The notes below the pieces were generated by a model. That model was not told where the DNA came from, made no database searches, and saw nothing but the letters and a program-made list of their open reading frames with translations. From an uncultured Prevotella sp. (GTDB lineage Bacteria; Bacteroidota; Bacteroidia; Bacteroidales; Bacteroidaceae), in assembly GCA_900319905.1 (NCBI GenBank), contig ONQB01000006.1, forward strand, positions 49,804 to 113,803: DNA of 64,000 nucleotides, read 5' to 3'. Positions 36,240-43,372 of the stretch are shown one piece after another (position 1 is the first letter of the stretch; each line of letters begins with the position of its first letter). A program made the position numbers and the translations under genes.

Positions 36240-36418
36240 TGCATCAAGTGGGAGACAGGAGACATATCGTTCTCTTCGGATTCTGTCGAGAGTCTGCCGA
36301 GAGATCTCGATCAAGTCCTTACCTCGGACAACATATCGCAGCGATTTCGATCGCCAAAGCCTGGGTTCAGACAGCGATGGCCCTGAAAAAGGGTATTGCT
36401 CAGTGATCCCACTTCGAT
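36240..36418 (-). ncRNA. Candidate structured RNA (small RNA or long 5' leader) upstream of the XRE gene
   Basis: A strong promoter box (36422-36429, minus) predicts a start near 36418. The RNA begins GAAGUGGGAUC, and 8 nt AAGUGGGA (36407-36414) pair perfectly with UCCCACUU (36246-36253), closing a ~170-nt domain. Inside are CCCUUUUUCAGGG, GCGAUCGAAAUCGC and GUCCGAGGUAAGGAC hairpins. No credible protein is encoded. The long closing stem with an internal hairpin-rich domain is reminiscent of 6S RNA or the Bacteroidales-1 motif, but I cannot confirm family membership; it could also be a leader of the regulator gene. Confidence 0.5.
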
Positions 36419-36421
36419 TTG

Positions 36422-36429
36422 CAAAGTTA
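36422..36429 (-). promoter_or_regulatory. Promoter -7 box for the RNA/XRE unit
   Basis: TAACTTTG on the minus strand, 230 bp upstream of the XRE start codon. Confidence 0.6.
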
Positions 36430-36455
36430 AAGTAAAAATTTGATTTATCCAACAA

Positions 36456-37465
36456 AATGAGACGATATTTTAAAGGACAAATTTAGATTTAGTAATCTTA
36501 ATCTAGCCGTAATTTGCAATTTAAAATATCAACGGTAAACTTTTATTTGGTAAATTGAATTTATCATCCGAAATCGTCATAATCCTTTGAAATAGGCTAT
36601 TTTACTAATAAACTGGGTTTGTTTTAGTTATCAAATCCAAGGATTGGCCTTTATCCACTATTCTCGCTACTTTTTTGAAGGAAATGCAAGGAAATTGCGC
36701 TGACATTTCCGATATAATTCTATAATTCGTTGGGTTTTAATACATTACGACATAAAAATATGATTCGTATATTTATTAATTGTAATTTTAAAATTTAAAG
36801 ATTCTGATTTTACAATCGCAAGAATGCGATGTTGTATCTTAAATTATAAAGATGAATTTAGTTTGTCAATTTAAATATTCCTTTTAAGTTTTAAAGTTTG
36901 ATTCCATAAAGTTTATCGTATCAAAGGATAATAAATCTTAAACCCGAACTTTGGGGACGTCAAAAGGTTCAATTTTGGCGTGGCTGGCGTATTTTCGACC
37001 AACTGCCCGATTTTTCTCAGAATCGCGACTCTCAGAGAGGTTATTTTGACTTAAGCATCACATTTTCACCACTTTAAGTTCAAAAAACGGTGTGCTCTCA
37101 ACTCGCCTGTTTTGATTGAAAATCGGCTGTTTTGGGGTTGGAAAATGCTTTTTGAGGTCCGAAAAAGCCGATTTCTTACCTTTCCAAGTGGGTTTTAAGG
37201 ACTAAAAAAGTGTTAAAGAACGGTCCTGAACGATGGGTTCCGGATTTTCAGAGATTCAGTAGTATGCTTTGATCACACCCCTTCCGTTCCTGAGCAGAAG
37301 GTAAGGAACGGAAGGGTTTCCTCACCGGACGATGATCCAAGCGATGATTGAAGTCCTTATCGGGAGCATGATAAGGCCAAGGGCTTGACGTCGGCTGAGG
37401 CCATCGTCAACACTGTGAATCGTGAAGGACTGCGTTAGGGTGACTCTACAAGACGAGGAGGTTGC
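36456..37465. other. Gene-free AT-rich region with hairpins
   Basis: No gene recognised over ~1 kb. 36456-36960 is strongly AT-rich with scattered TTTAAA/AATTTA motifs and two DnaA-box-like words (TTATCCAAC at 36445, TTATCCACT at 36651). 37118-37174 has a long-range AAATCGGC/GCCGATTT pair. 37279-37316 is a perfect 12-bp stem (CCCTTCCGTTCC/GGAACGGAAGGG). 37349-37438 contains a short coding-like remnant (HDKAKGLTSAEAIVNTVNRE before a stop) of unknown origin. Confidence 0.6.
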
Positions 37466-38494
37466 CTAATGCAGAATAAAGAAGACAAGTTCCTTTGCCA
37501 GCTCCCCTTCCGATGTCGACGGATTATTGATGCCTTTGCTTTTGGCATCTATCTCTCGGAGCTTTTGCAGAATCTGCAGTGTCTTTCTACCAGTATAGTT
37601 GCGCAGTCCGGCCATATAGTCTTTCACTCCCCAAACGCTTCTCAACTCGAGGTAGTCGGCCAAAGCCTGCTGGTTGTTTTTGTTGGGTGCATAGTAAGCC
37701 AGCATGAGATTCTGGAAATAATTGAAGAGCATGGGAAGGTAGGAAAAAAGTGAGCCGGCTTTCTTATTTTCGTCAAAATATTTGATAATGCGATTTGCCT
37801 TCACCACATTGCGGTTGACGATGGCATCTCGCAGCTCAAAGACATTGAAATCCTTGCTCACACCAATGTTTTTCTCCACCATATCGGGTGTCACCCGTCT
37901 GTCGTTGTCAGGCAGTGAGATGATGAGCTTGTTGAGTTCCGACATCAGTCGGTTGAGGTCAGACCCGATATTTTCCGCGATCATAGCACAACTCTTGTCA
38001 TCGATGCCGACATTTTGGCTTTTCAAGTAGTTGCGTATATGATCGGGCAGTTGCCATTCCTTCAGCTTTTTGCTTTCAAACACGAGTCCGTTCTTGGTCA
38101 CGGCATTGTAGAACTTCAATCTTTTGTCCATCGTTCCATTCTTGTAGCAGAGTACGAGAATGGTTCTGGGCTGTGGCTTGAGAGCGTATTTCTCAAGTTT
38201 GTCGTATGACCGCATGGCCTGTGCTTCTTTGACGATGATGACCTTTTGGGGTGACATCATGGGATACTGCATGGCCAGGTCTGCGATCATTGAACCATTG
38301 ACATCGGCTCCGAACACCACCGTCTGATCGAAGGCTTGCTGTTCGGGTTTGAGCACGTGCTGCTGGATGTAGTCGCTGATCTTGTCGATGTAGTACGACT
38401 CATCCCCCATGAGGAGATAGATAGGCGCATAATGTCCGTCCTTAAGATCGCGCATGATGGCATCGAAGGTGGGTACTGCTTTTTTCTCAGGCAT
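37466..38494 (-). CDS. holA: DNA polymerase III delta subunit
   Basis: 342-residue clamp-loader delta subunit, which opens the sliding clamp at the replication fork. Family hallmarks: N-terminal YLLMGDESYYIDKISDYI, KVIIVKEAQAM, and the helical SELNKLIISLPDNDRRVTPDMVEKNIGVSKDFNVFEL region (key residues of domain III). ATG at 38494 was chosen (MPEKKAVPTFDAI) because a longer frame runs into the divergent promoter region. Divergent from the HSDR_N gene, with overlapping promoters. Confidence 0.93.
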   Translation of the reverse strand: MPEKKAVPTFDAIMRDLKDGHYAPIYLLMGDESYYIDKISDYIQQHVLKPEQQAFDQTVVFGADVNGSMIADLAMQYPMMSPQKVIIVKEAQAMRSYDKLEKYALKPQPRTILVLCYKNGTMDKRLKFYNAVTKNGLVFESKKLKEWQLPDHIRNYLKSQNVGIDDKSCAMIAENIGSDLNRLMSELNKLIISLPDNDRRVTPDMVEKNIGVSKDFNVFELRDAIVNRNVVKANRIIKYFDENKKAGSLFSYLPMLFNYFQNLMLAYYAPNKNNQQALADYLELRSVWGVKDYMAGLRNYTGRKTLQILQKLREIDAKSKGINNPSTSEGELAKELVFFILH

Positions 38495-38542
38495 ACTAAT
38501 AAAATCCGTTTTAAAAAGGCCGCCGCTCTCGTGACAAATCAC

Positions 38543-38550
38543 TAACTTTG
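38543..38550 (+). promoter_or_regulatory. Promoter -7 box for the HSDR_N gene
   Basis: TAACTTTG, about 37 bp before the ATG at 38587. Confidence 0.65.
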
Positions 38551-38572
38551 CACGCTGGTAGCCTATATTTTG

Positions 38573-38580
38573 CAAAGTTA
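38573..38580 (-). promoter_or_regulatory. Promoter -7 box for holA
   Basis: TAACTTTG on the minus strand. The predicted holA start site (~38569) lies downstream of the predicted start site (~38554) of the opposite gene, so the two 5' ends would overlap. Confidence 0.6.
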
Positions 38581-38586
38581 CAAAAA

Positions 38587-39036
38587 ATGATCCGATTAAA
38601 CTTACCATCTTTTGAAATAAAGTTGGGTGGCGACCGTGAGCACCCGCAGGTTTATGACCCTCTGCGTCGCCGCTATGTAGCGCTGACTCCAGAGGAATGG
38701 GTGCGTCAGCATTTCATCCATCATCTCATTGCCGACCTTGGCTATCCCGCTGCGCTCATGGCCAATGAGGTTCAACTGCACGTGGGACGCAAATCGCTGC
38801 GGGCTGACAGCGTGCTCTACAACCGCGACCTGAGTCCGCGCATGATCATCGAGTACAAGGCACCGACGGTGACCATCACACAGAAGGTATTCGACCAGAT
38901 TATGGCCTACAATCTTCAGTTCAAAGCTCCGTATCTTGTGGTCTCCAACGGACTGGCTCACTATTGTTGCAAGTGGTCAAAAGATGATGAAAAATATTTA
39001 TTTATTGACCACCTTCCGACATACGAAAATTTATGA
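38587..39036 (+). CDS. Type I restriction enzyme R protein N-terminal domain (HSDR_N_2) protein
   Basis: 149 residues, a stand-alone PD-(D/E)xK nuclease-like domain: RADSVLYNRDLSPRMIIEYKAP holds the Asp and the ExK pair, preceded by a typical EEWVRQHFIHHLI helix. No helicase or methylase is nearby, so it is not a restriction system. The divergent holA-HSDR_N pairing is common in Bacteroidetes; its function is not established. ATG at 38587 chosen because it follows the promoter. Confidence 0.88.
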   Translation: MIRLNLPSFEIKLGGDREHPQVYDPLRRRYVALTPEEWVRQHFIHHLIADLGYPAALMANEVQLHVGRKSLRADSVLYNRDLSPRMIIEYKAPTVTITQKVFDQIMAYNLQFKAPYLVVSNGLAHYCCKWSKDDEKYLFIDHLPTYENL

Positions 39037-39097
39037 CATATTAGAATTCCATTTCGATGTTGATCAGCGCCGCCTCCCATCTTTGTAGAAACTGGCA

Positions 39098-39251
39098 TTT
39101 GCGTTGACACTTCGGCGATATTGCATTGTCTCATCAGCGAGATTCCATCGGCTTCTCGGCGATATTCCATCGGCTTCTCGGCGATATTTCGTCGGCATCT
39201 TGGCGAGACTCCGTCGGCTCCACGGCGAGACTCCGTCGATTCTTTGGCGGC
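39098..39251. repeat. 22-bp-period tandem array 2
   Basis: About seven units of 22 bp; clear unit starts at 39120, 39142, 39164, 39186, 39208 and 39230. Consensus contains CCATCGGCTTCTCGGCGA; on the minus strand this gives TCGCCGAGAAG, sharing CGCCGARA with array 1. Confidence 0.9.
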
Positions 39252-39310
39252 ATGGCAGCTTCGTCTTACCGTCCTCTTTTTCCCCTCTTGCAGGAATAAA
39301 AAATTTGTTG

Positions 39311-39318
39311 TATCTTTG
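39311..39318 (+). promoter_or_regulatory. Promoter -7 box in the repeat-rich region
   Basis: TATCTTTG within TTGTTGTATCTTTGCATG, a good match; it drives whatever is transcribed toward the small open frame at 39395 and the repeat modules. Confidence 0.55.
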
Positions 39319-39394
39319 CATGCGAAAGACGTGGAAGCCCACGACATCTTCTGCCTCCGCCATAAATCACCATCAACAAAAAAACATATCAACC

Positions 39395-39517
39395 ATGAAA
39401 AGACATCAGAACATGAAAAGACATCAGAACATGAAAAGCATTAAAAGTGTGAACAGACAAAAAAATATCACATCTCCTCCCATCGCTATCTGTCAGATAG
39501 ATAGATTATTTAGATAA
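39395..39517 (+). CDS. Possible small basic peptide with tandem MKRHQN
   Basis: 40 codons starting 75 bp after a good promoter, with an A-rich segment before the ATG. It begins MKRHQNMKRHQNMKSIK (an 18-bp exact tandem duplication) and ends inside the AT-rich TTTAGATAA repeats, which supply the stop codon. No family recognised. It could be a real small protein, a leader peptide, or the stub of a gene interrupted by the repeat module; confidence is low. Confidence 0.35.
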   Translation: MKRHQNMKRHQNMKSIKSVNRQKNITSPPIAICQIDRLFR

Positions 39518-39671
39518 TATTTAGATAATATTTAGATAGAGAGGGCCGGGGACGTTGATACAGAGTAGATTACAAGGTTGCTTGGGCGCACTCAACACCA
39601 AAAACGGGCGCACTCAACATTGAAAATGGGCGCACTCAGCATCAAAAATGGGCGCACTCAGCATCGGTTGG
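39476..39671. repeat. Repeat module 1: palindrome + 11-bp AT repeats + 22-bp array 3
   Basis: Perfect palindrome CTATCTGTCAGATAG (39486-39500), three 11-bp repeats TTTAGATAATA (starts 39509, 39520, 39531), a ~45-bp spacer, then four 22-bp units starting at 39584, 39606, 39628 and 39650 with GGGCGCACTCARCA. The whole layout is repeated in module 2. Confidence 0.9.
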
Positions 39672-39712
39672 AGCTCTCTTGTGTGGTCTGTCAGCAAAAG
39701 ATATCATCCCCT

Positions 39713-39909
39713 CTCATCCCCTCGCTATCTGTCAGATAGATAGATTATTTAGATATTATTTAGATAATATTTAGATAGAGGAGCTTAAGAACGCTGATAC
39801 ACAGTAAGTTGCGATATACATTCCTGCGCACTTAACAACAGCTTCCTGCGCACTTAACAACAGTTTCCTGCGCACTTAGCAGCAGTTTCCTGCGCACTGT
39901 GCATCCTTT
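39713..39909. repeat. Repeat module 2: palindrome + 11-bp AT repeats + 22-bp array 4
   Basis: Same palindrome (39725-39739), 11-bp repeats (TTTAGA starts 39748, 39759, 39770), a spacer, then four 22-bp units starting at 39822, 39844, 39866 and 39888 with TCCTGCGCACTTARCA. The leader is nearly identical to module 1, but the 22-mers share only GCGCACTYARCA. Confidence 0.9.
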
Positions 39910-40070
39910 CCCGGTTCTTCTCTCGGGACGAACGATCTATACCTCTACTTTCGCCTTAGGCGTAAAGAGTAGATAAATTCCTAACGGTTACGGCTTGGCT
40001 GGACGCCCAGTATGTCAATGCCGGTGCACCCTCCAGGAGGGTTCAACAATCGGACAGGAATACCGCAAGG

Positions 40071-40134
40071 GAGGCCACAAGCAGGCCTGGAACACCCAAG
40101 GGAGGCCACAAGCAGGCCTGGAACACCCAAGAGA
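40071..40134. repeat. 31-bp tandem duplication
   Basis: Two exact consecutive 31-bp copies beginning GGGAGGCCACAAGCAGG and ending GGAACACCCAA, plus a start of a third (GAGAGGTCACA). They contain AGGCCACAAGCAGGCCT, itself an interrupted palindrome. Confidence 0.85.
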
Positions 40135-40151
40135 GGTCACATACAAACGTT

Positions 40152-40218
40152 ACGAGGGGAATCGGCTCAAATACGTTTGCCTCATCCCCTCGTTATGGTA
40201 GCGCCCCGTCAGGGCGAT
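40152..40218. repeat. Long palindrome and GC hairpin upstream of the zinc-ribbon gene's 3' end
   Basis: ACGAGGGGA (about 40153) pairs with TCCCCTCGT (about 40187), followed by GCGCCCCGTCAGGGCG, a compact hairpin. No gene is recognised between 39037 and 40258 apart from the small frame above. The structure may serve as a terminator for the minus-strand zinc-ribbon gene. Confidence 0.6.
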
Positions 40219-40258
40219 TCTAAGAACTTCTGTAAATGCGAAAAGCAGTAGAAGAATG

Positions 40259-41095
40259 TTATTCCTCAGCTGCCTCGCTATCAGCCTTCTTCTTTCTTGT
40301 TGTACGCTTACGCTTAGGCTTAGCCTCCACGGTCTCTACCTTCACACCGGCCAGTTCAGGATCGATGAGGATACGGCCGCAGTACTCGCAGACGATGATT
40401 TTCTTGTGCATCTTGATATCGAGCTGGCGCTGTGGCGGAATCTTGTTGAAGCAACCACCGCAGGCGTCACGCTGCACATACACGATGCCAAGACCGTTGC
40501 GGGCAGACTTACGAATACGCTTGAAGCTGGCCAGCAGACGCGGTTCAATTTTCGTCTCCAGCTCCTTGGCTTTCTCCTTGAGCTCAGCCTCTGCGTCACG
40601 AGTCTCCTTCATGATGTCGTCCAGTTCGTTGCGCTTATGCTCAAGATCCTCTTTGCGCTCATCGATGGTATCCTGCACCTTCTTCAGGTCGTTCTGACGC
40701 TCCGTGATCTGCGTGTTGGCCTCTTTGATCTTCTTTTGGCAAAGCTCGATCTCCAGGCTTTGGAACTCAATTTCCTTTGTCAGCGTGTCATACTCACGGT
40801 TGTTGCGCACCGTATCGAGCTGCTGCTTGTAGCGATCCACGCTCTGCTGAGCAGACTCTATCTCATTGCGCTTTTGTGCCACAGCCTGCTGGAAGTCGCC
40901 GATCTCACTCTGTATCTTCTCAAGACGGGTGTTGAGACCTGCAATCTCATCCTCAAGGTCCTGTACCTCAAGGGGCAGCTCACCGCGAAGCGCTTTCTTC
41001 TCGTCGATTGCCGAAAGCGTTACTTGCAACTGGTAGAGAGTCTTCAAACGCTCCTCCACCGACATTTCCGTTGGGTCTTTCTTTGTTGTTGACAT
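40259..41095 (-). CDS. C4-type zinc ribbon domain protein with long coiled coil
   Basis: 278 residues: a long coiled coil (about 20-195, heptads rich in Leu/Lys/Glu) and a C-terminal zinc ribbon with two CxxC pairs (CGGCFNKIPP and CEYCGRIL), then a Lys/Arg-rich tail (KPKRKRTTRKKK). This is the family commonly found beside Nif3-like proteins, as here (33 bp downstream of the nif3 gene, same strand). Function unknown; nucleic-acid binding is likely from the basic tail and ribbon. Confidence 0.92.
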   Translation of the reverse strand: MSTTKKDPTEMSVEERLKTLYQLQVTLSAIDEKKALRGELPLEVQDLEDEIAGLNTRLEKIQSEIGDFQQAVAQKRNEIESAQQSVDRYKQQLDTVRNNREYDTLTKEIEFQSLEIELCQKKIKEANTQITERQNDLKKVQDTIDERKEDLEHKRNELDDIMKETRDAEAELKEKAKELETKIEPRLLASFKRIRKSARNGLGIVYVQRDACGGCFNKIPPQRQLDIKMHKKIIVCEYCGRILIDPELAGVKVETVEAKPKRKRTTRKKKADSEAAEE

Positions 41096-41128
41096 ATTAC
41101 TATGATGTTTATAATCTGGAATTTATCT

Positions 41129-41947
41129 TCAAATATAGAGTATCGGATTGGTGTTGATCTCCGACATCTCACAGCGCACGCCCGGGCACGCTTTGGTGAT
41201 GATGTCGCGGAAAATCTCTTTGGTAAACTGCTCGCTCTGATAATGTCCGATGACGGCAATCTGAAGCTGTTGCTCGTAGCCAAAGTACTGATGATAGTGC
41301 ATCTCGCCCGTCACAAAGGCATCGGCACCGGCACTGACGGCGGCAGGCAACAGGAAGTCGCCCGCTCCTCCACAGACTGCCACCTTCCGGATGGGACGGC
41401 GCAGCAGTTCGTTGGCCATCACACACTCCACCTCAAACGTCTTCTTGAGCATCAGCAGGAAGTCGTCGGCTGCCATCGGCGTTGTGAAGTCGCCCACGAC
41501 GCCTTCTCCGCCTTCCACCACAGCCGTCTGGCCGGTGGCATCCGGTGCCGTCGTAGCCTGCTGGGTTTTGCCAAAGAAGCTGACGGAGGTGAGTCCCATC
41601 TTCTCGGCAATCTTATAGTTGACCCCGCCACGGGCAGCATCCATATTGGTGTGCATGGCCACGATCGTCACATGATGCTCGATGGCCTTCATCACCGTAC
41701 GTTGCACATAGTCAGCATCGCTGATGCACGACAACCGATGGAAGATGAGCGGATGATGACTCACAATGAGGTTGCAGCCCTTTTGCAGGGCCTCATCAAC
41801 CACTTGCTCAGTAACGTCCAAACACAATAATGCCCCTGAGACATCGGCCGCTGTTAATCCAACCTGCAGACCGGCATTGTCATAGTCTTCCTGCAGTGGC
41901 AGAGGCGCGAAACGTTCAAGGGCATTCACCACTTCTATTATTTTCAC
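41129..41947 (-). CDS. Nif3-like dinuclear metal-centre protein
   Basis: 272-residue member of the Nif3/YbgI family, which forms hexameric toroids with a two-metal site. Metal-binding motifs visible: NLIVSHHPLIFH (His pair), HTNMDAARGGVN (His, Asp), and the C-terminal TGEMHYHQYF with His/Glu. Many Bacteroidetes homologues have an inserted PII-like domain; here the middle is shorter. Co-transcribed with the zinc-ribbon gene downstream. GTP cyclohydrolase activity has been proposed for some relatives; not inferable here. Confidence 0.92.
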   Translation of the reverse strand: MKIIEVVNALERFAPLPLQEDYDNAGLQVGLTAADVSGALLCLDVTEQVVDEALQKGCNLIVSHHPLIFHRLSCISDADYVQRTVMKAIEHHVTIVAMHTNMDAARGGVNYKIAEKMGLTSVSFFGKTQQATTAPDATGQTAVVEGGEGVVGDFTTPMAADDFLLMLKKTFEVECVMANELLRRPIRKVAVCGGAGDFLLPAAVSAGADAFVTGEMHYHQYFGYEQQLQIAVIGHYQSEQFTKEIFRDIITKACPGVRCEMSEINTNPILYI

Positions 41948-41980
41948 GCTAAGTTACGTATTAAATTAACGTATTTGGTG

Positions 41981-41988
41981 CAAAGATA
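41981..41988 (-). promoter_or_regulatory. Promoter -7 box for the nif3-zinc ribbon operon
   Basis: TATCTTTG on the minus strand, about 34 bp before the nif3 start. Confidence 0.6.
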
Positions 41989-42062
41989 AGAAACTATTTG
42001 GAGAAAGCGGTCTGTCAGTCTCTTAATTTATATTCTTTTAACGATTACAGACTTCATCAGAG

Positions 42063-43355
42063 TTACGCTTCTTCACTCTCTTCCGCTTCGTCCACGTTCT
42101 GCCCCATCATCCTCAACAGCAGGGTGACGCCAAAGGTCACGGCAAAGGTCACGAGCACGAAGATGAAGAAACGGCGGTAGCCCAGCATCTCCTGCACGCT
42201 TCCCGCCACCAGCCCCGGCACCATGAGCGAGAGCGTCATGAGGGCTGACGACAGCGCGTAATGGCTTGTACGGAACTCGCCACGGTTGTAATAGATCAGG
42301 AAGAGCATGAAAGCGGTGAGACCAAAGCCATAACCAAACTGCTCGAGAAACACACAGCAGTTGATGACCATCAGGTTCTGTGGCAAGGCGTAGCTCAAGA
42401 ACACGTACACCACGCCAGGCAGTGCATAGGCTGCCACCATCGGCCAAAGCCAGCGCCGCAAGCCTCCCCGGCTCACCACGATGCCACCGAGAATACTGCC
42501 AAGGGCCACTCCGATGACACCCACTGTACCCTGCACCAATCCATACTCCTGCGGAGAGAGTCCCAGTCCGCCATTATGCCCCGAGTCGATAAGGAAGAGC
42601 GTAGTAACCTTAGACAGGAAAGCTTCCGGAAGGCGGAACAGGACGATGAAAAGCAGTGCAGCAACCACCCCCTTCTTCATAAAGAAACTGCGAAAGGTAA
42701 GCAGAAAGCCCTGCCACACAGAGCGGACACTCTCCACCGGCCGTTGCACGTCATCCTTCGGCCATGGAAGGGCATAGTTATGCCACAGCCACAAGGCGAT
42801 GAACAGTCCTGCCACACCATAGAACGCCAGACTCCACGAATAGCTGATGCTACCACGGAACACTACCTGCAGATTGCCCGCCACCATGACGAGCAAGCCC
42901 TGGCCAAAGATGGTGGCCAGGCGGTCGGCCAACGACCGTATGCCCATGAACCAGGCTTGCTGGCGGTCATTGAGTCCCAGCATATAGAAACCGTCAGCAG
43001 CCACGCAATGGGAGGCTCCTAAAAAGGCGACAGCCCAGAAGAAGAACAAGGTGCCCTGCAGCCAGAACGAGGTGGGAATGGTAAAGGCGATGCCACCAAA
43101 TGCCGCGCCGAGCAGCAGCTGCATGGCCAGCACCCACCACCGCTTGGTCTTTACCAAGTCGATGAATGGGCTCCAGACCGGTTTTAGGATCCATGGCAGA
43201 TACATCCACGACGTATAGAAGGTGATGGCAGAATTGCTCAGTCCCAGTTGCTTGTACAGAATCACCGAGACGGACATCACAGCCACTAAGGGCAGTCCGT
43301 CGCTGAACGCCAGCGACGGCACCCATAACCAAGGAATGCGTTGTTTTTTTGTCAT
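42063..43355 (-). CDS. AmpG-like MFS permease (muropeptide uptake)
   Basis: 430 residues, about 12 membrane helices. The AmpG-like N-terminus (FSDGLPLVAVMSVSVILYKQLGLS) and KPVWSPFIDLVKTKRWW loop are typical of the MFS group that imports peptidoglycan fragments for recycling. It lies 17 bp downstream of a SpoIID-domain gene on the same strand; the pairing of a glycan-cleaving enzyme with a muropeptide permease supports that role. C-terminal tail is acidic (DEAEESEEA). Confidence 0.87.
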   Translation of the reverse strand: MTKKQRIPWLWVPSLAFSDGLPLVAVMSVSVILYKQLGLSNSAITFYTSWMYLPWILKPVWSPFIDLVKTKRWWVLAMQLLLGAAFGGIAFTIPTSFWLQGTLFFFWAVAFLGASHCVAADGFYMLGLNDRQQAWFMGIRSLADRLATIFGQGLLVMVAGNLQVVFRGSISYSWSLAFYGVAGLFIALWLWHNYALPWPKDDVQRPVESVRSVWQGFLLTFRSFFMKKGVVAALLFIVLFRLPEAFLSKVTTLFLIDSGHNGGLGLSPQEYGLVQGTVGVIGVALGSILGGIVVSRGGLRRWLWPMVAAYALPGVVYVFLSYALPQNLMVINCCVFLEQFGYGFGLTAFMLFLIYYNRGEFRTSHYALSSALMTLSLMVPGLVAGSVQEMLGYRRFFIFVLVTFAVTFGVTLLLRMMGQNVDEAEESEEA

Positions 43356-43372
43356 TGTATCTATTCAGAGGG

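Noticed and set aside
36183-36455. 90-codon open frame upstream of the XRE gene
   Set aside because: Overlaps the strong promoter and the structured RNA candidate; no protein-like composition.
38587-39036. HSDR_N gene as part of a restriction-modification system
   Set aside because: No helicase, specificity or methylase gene nearby; the stand-alone domain next to holA is a usual Bacteroidetes arrangement.
39104-39394. Longer open frame through array 2 into the MKRHQN peptide
   Set aside because: It is a translation of the 22-bp repeats and crosses a promoter; only the part from 39395 is considered possible.
39584-39909. CRISPR array with AT-rich leader
   Set aside because: Units are directly adjacent 22-mers without variable spacers of constant length, the repeats drift in sequence, and no cas gene is present.
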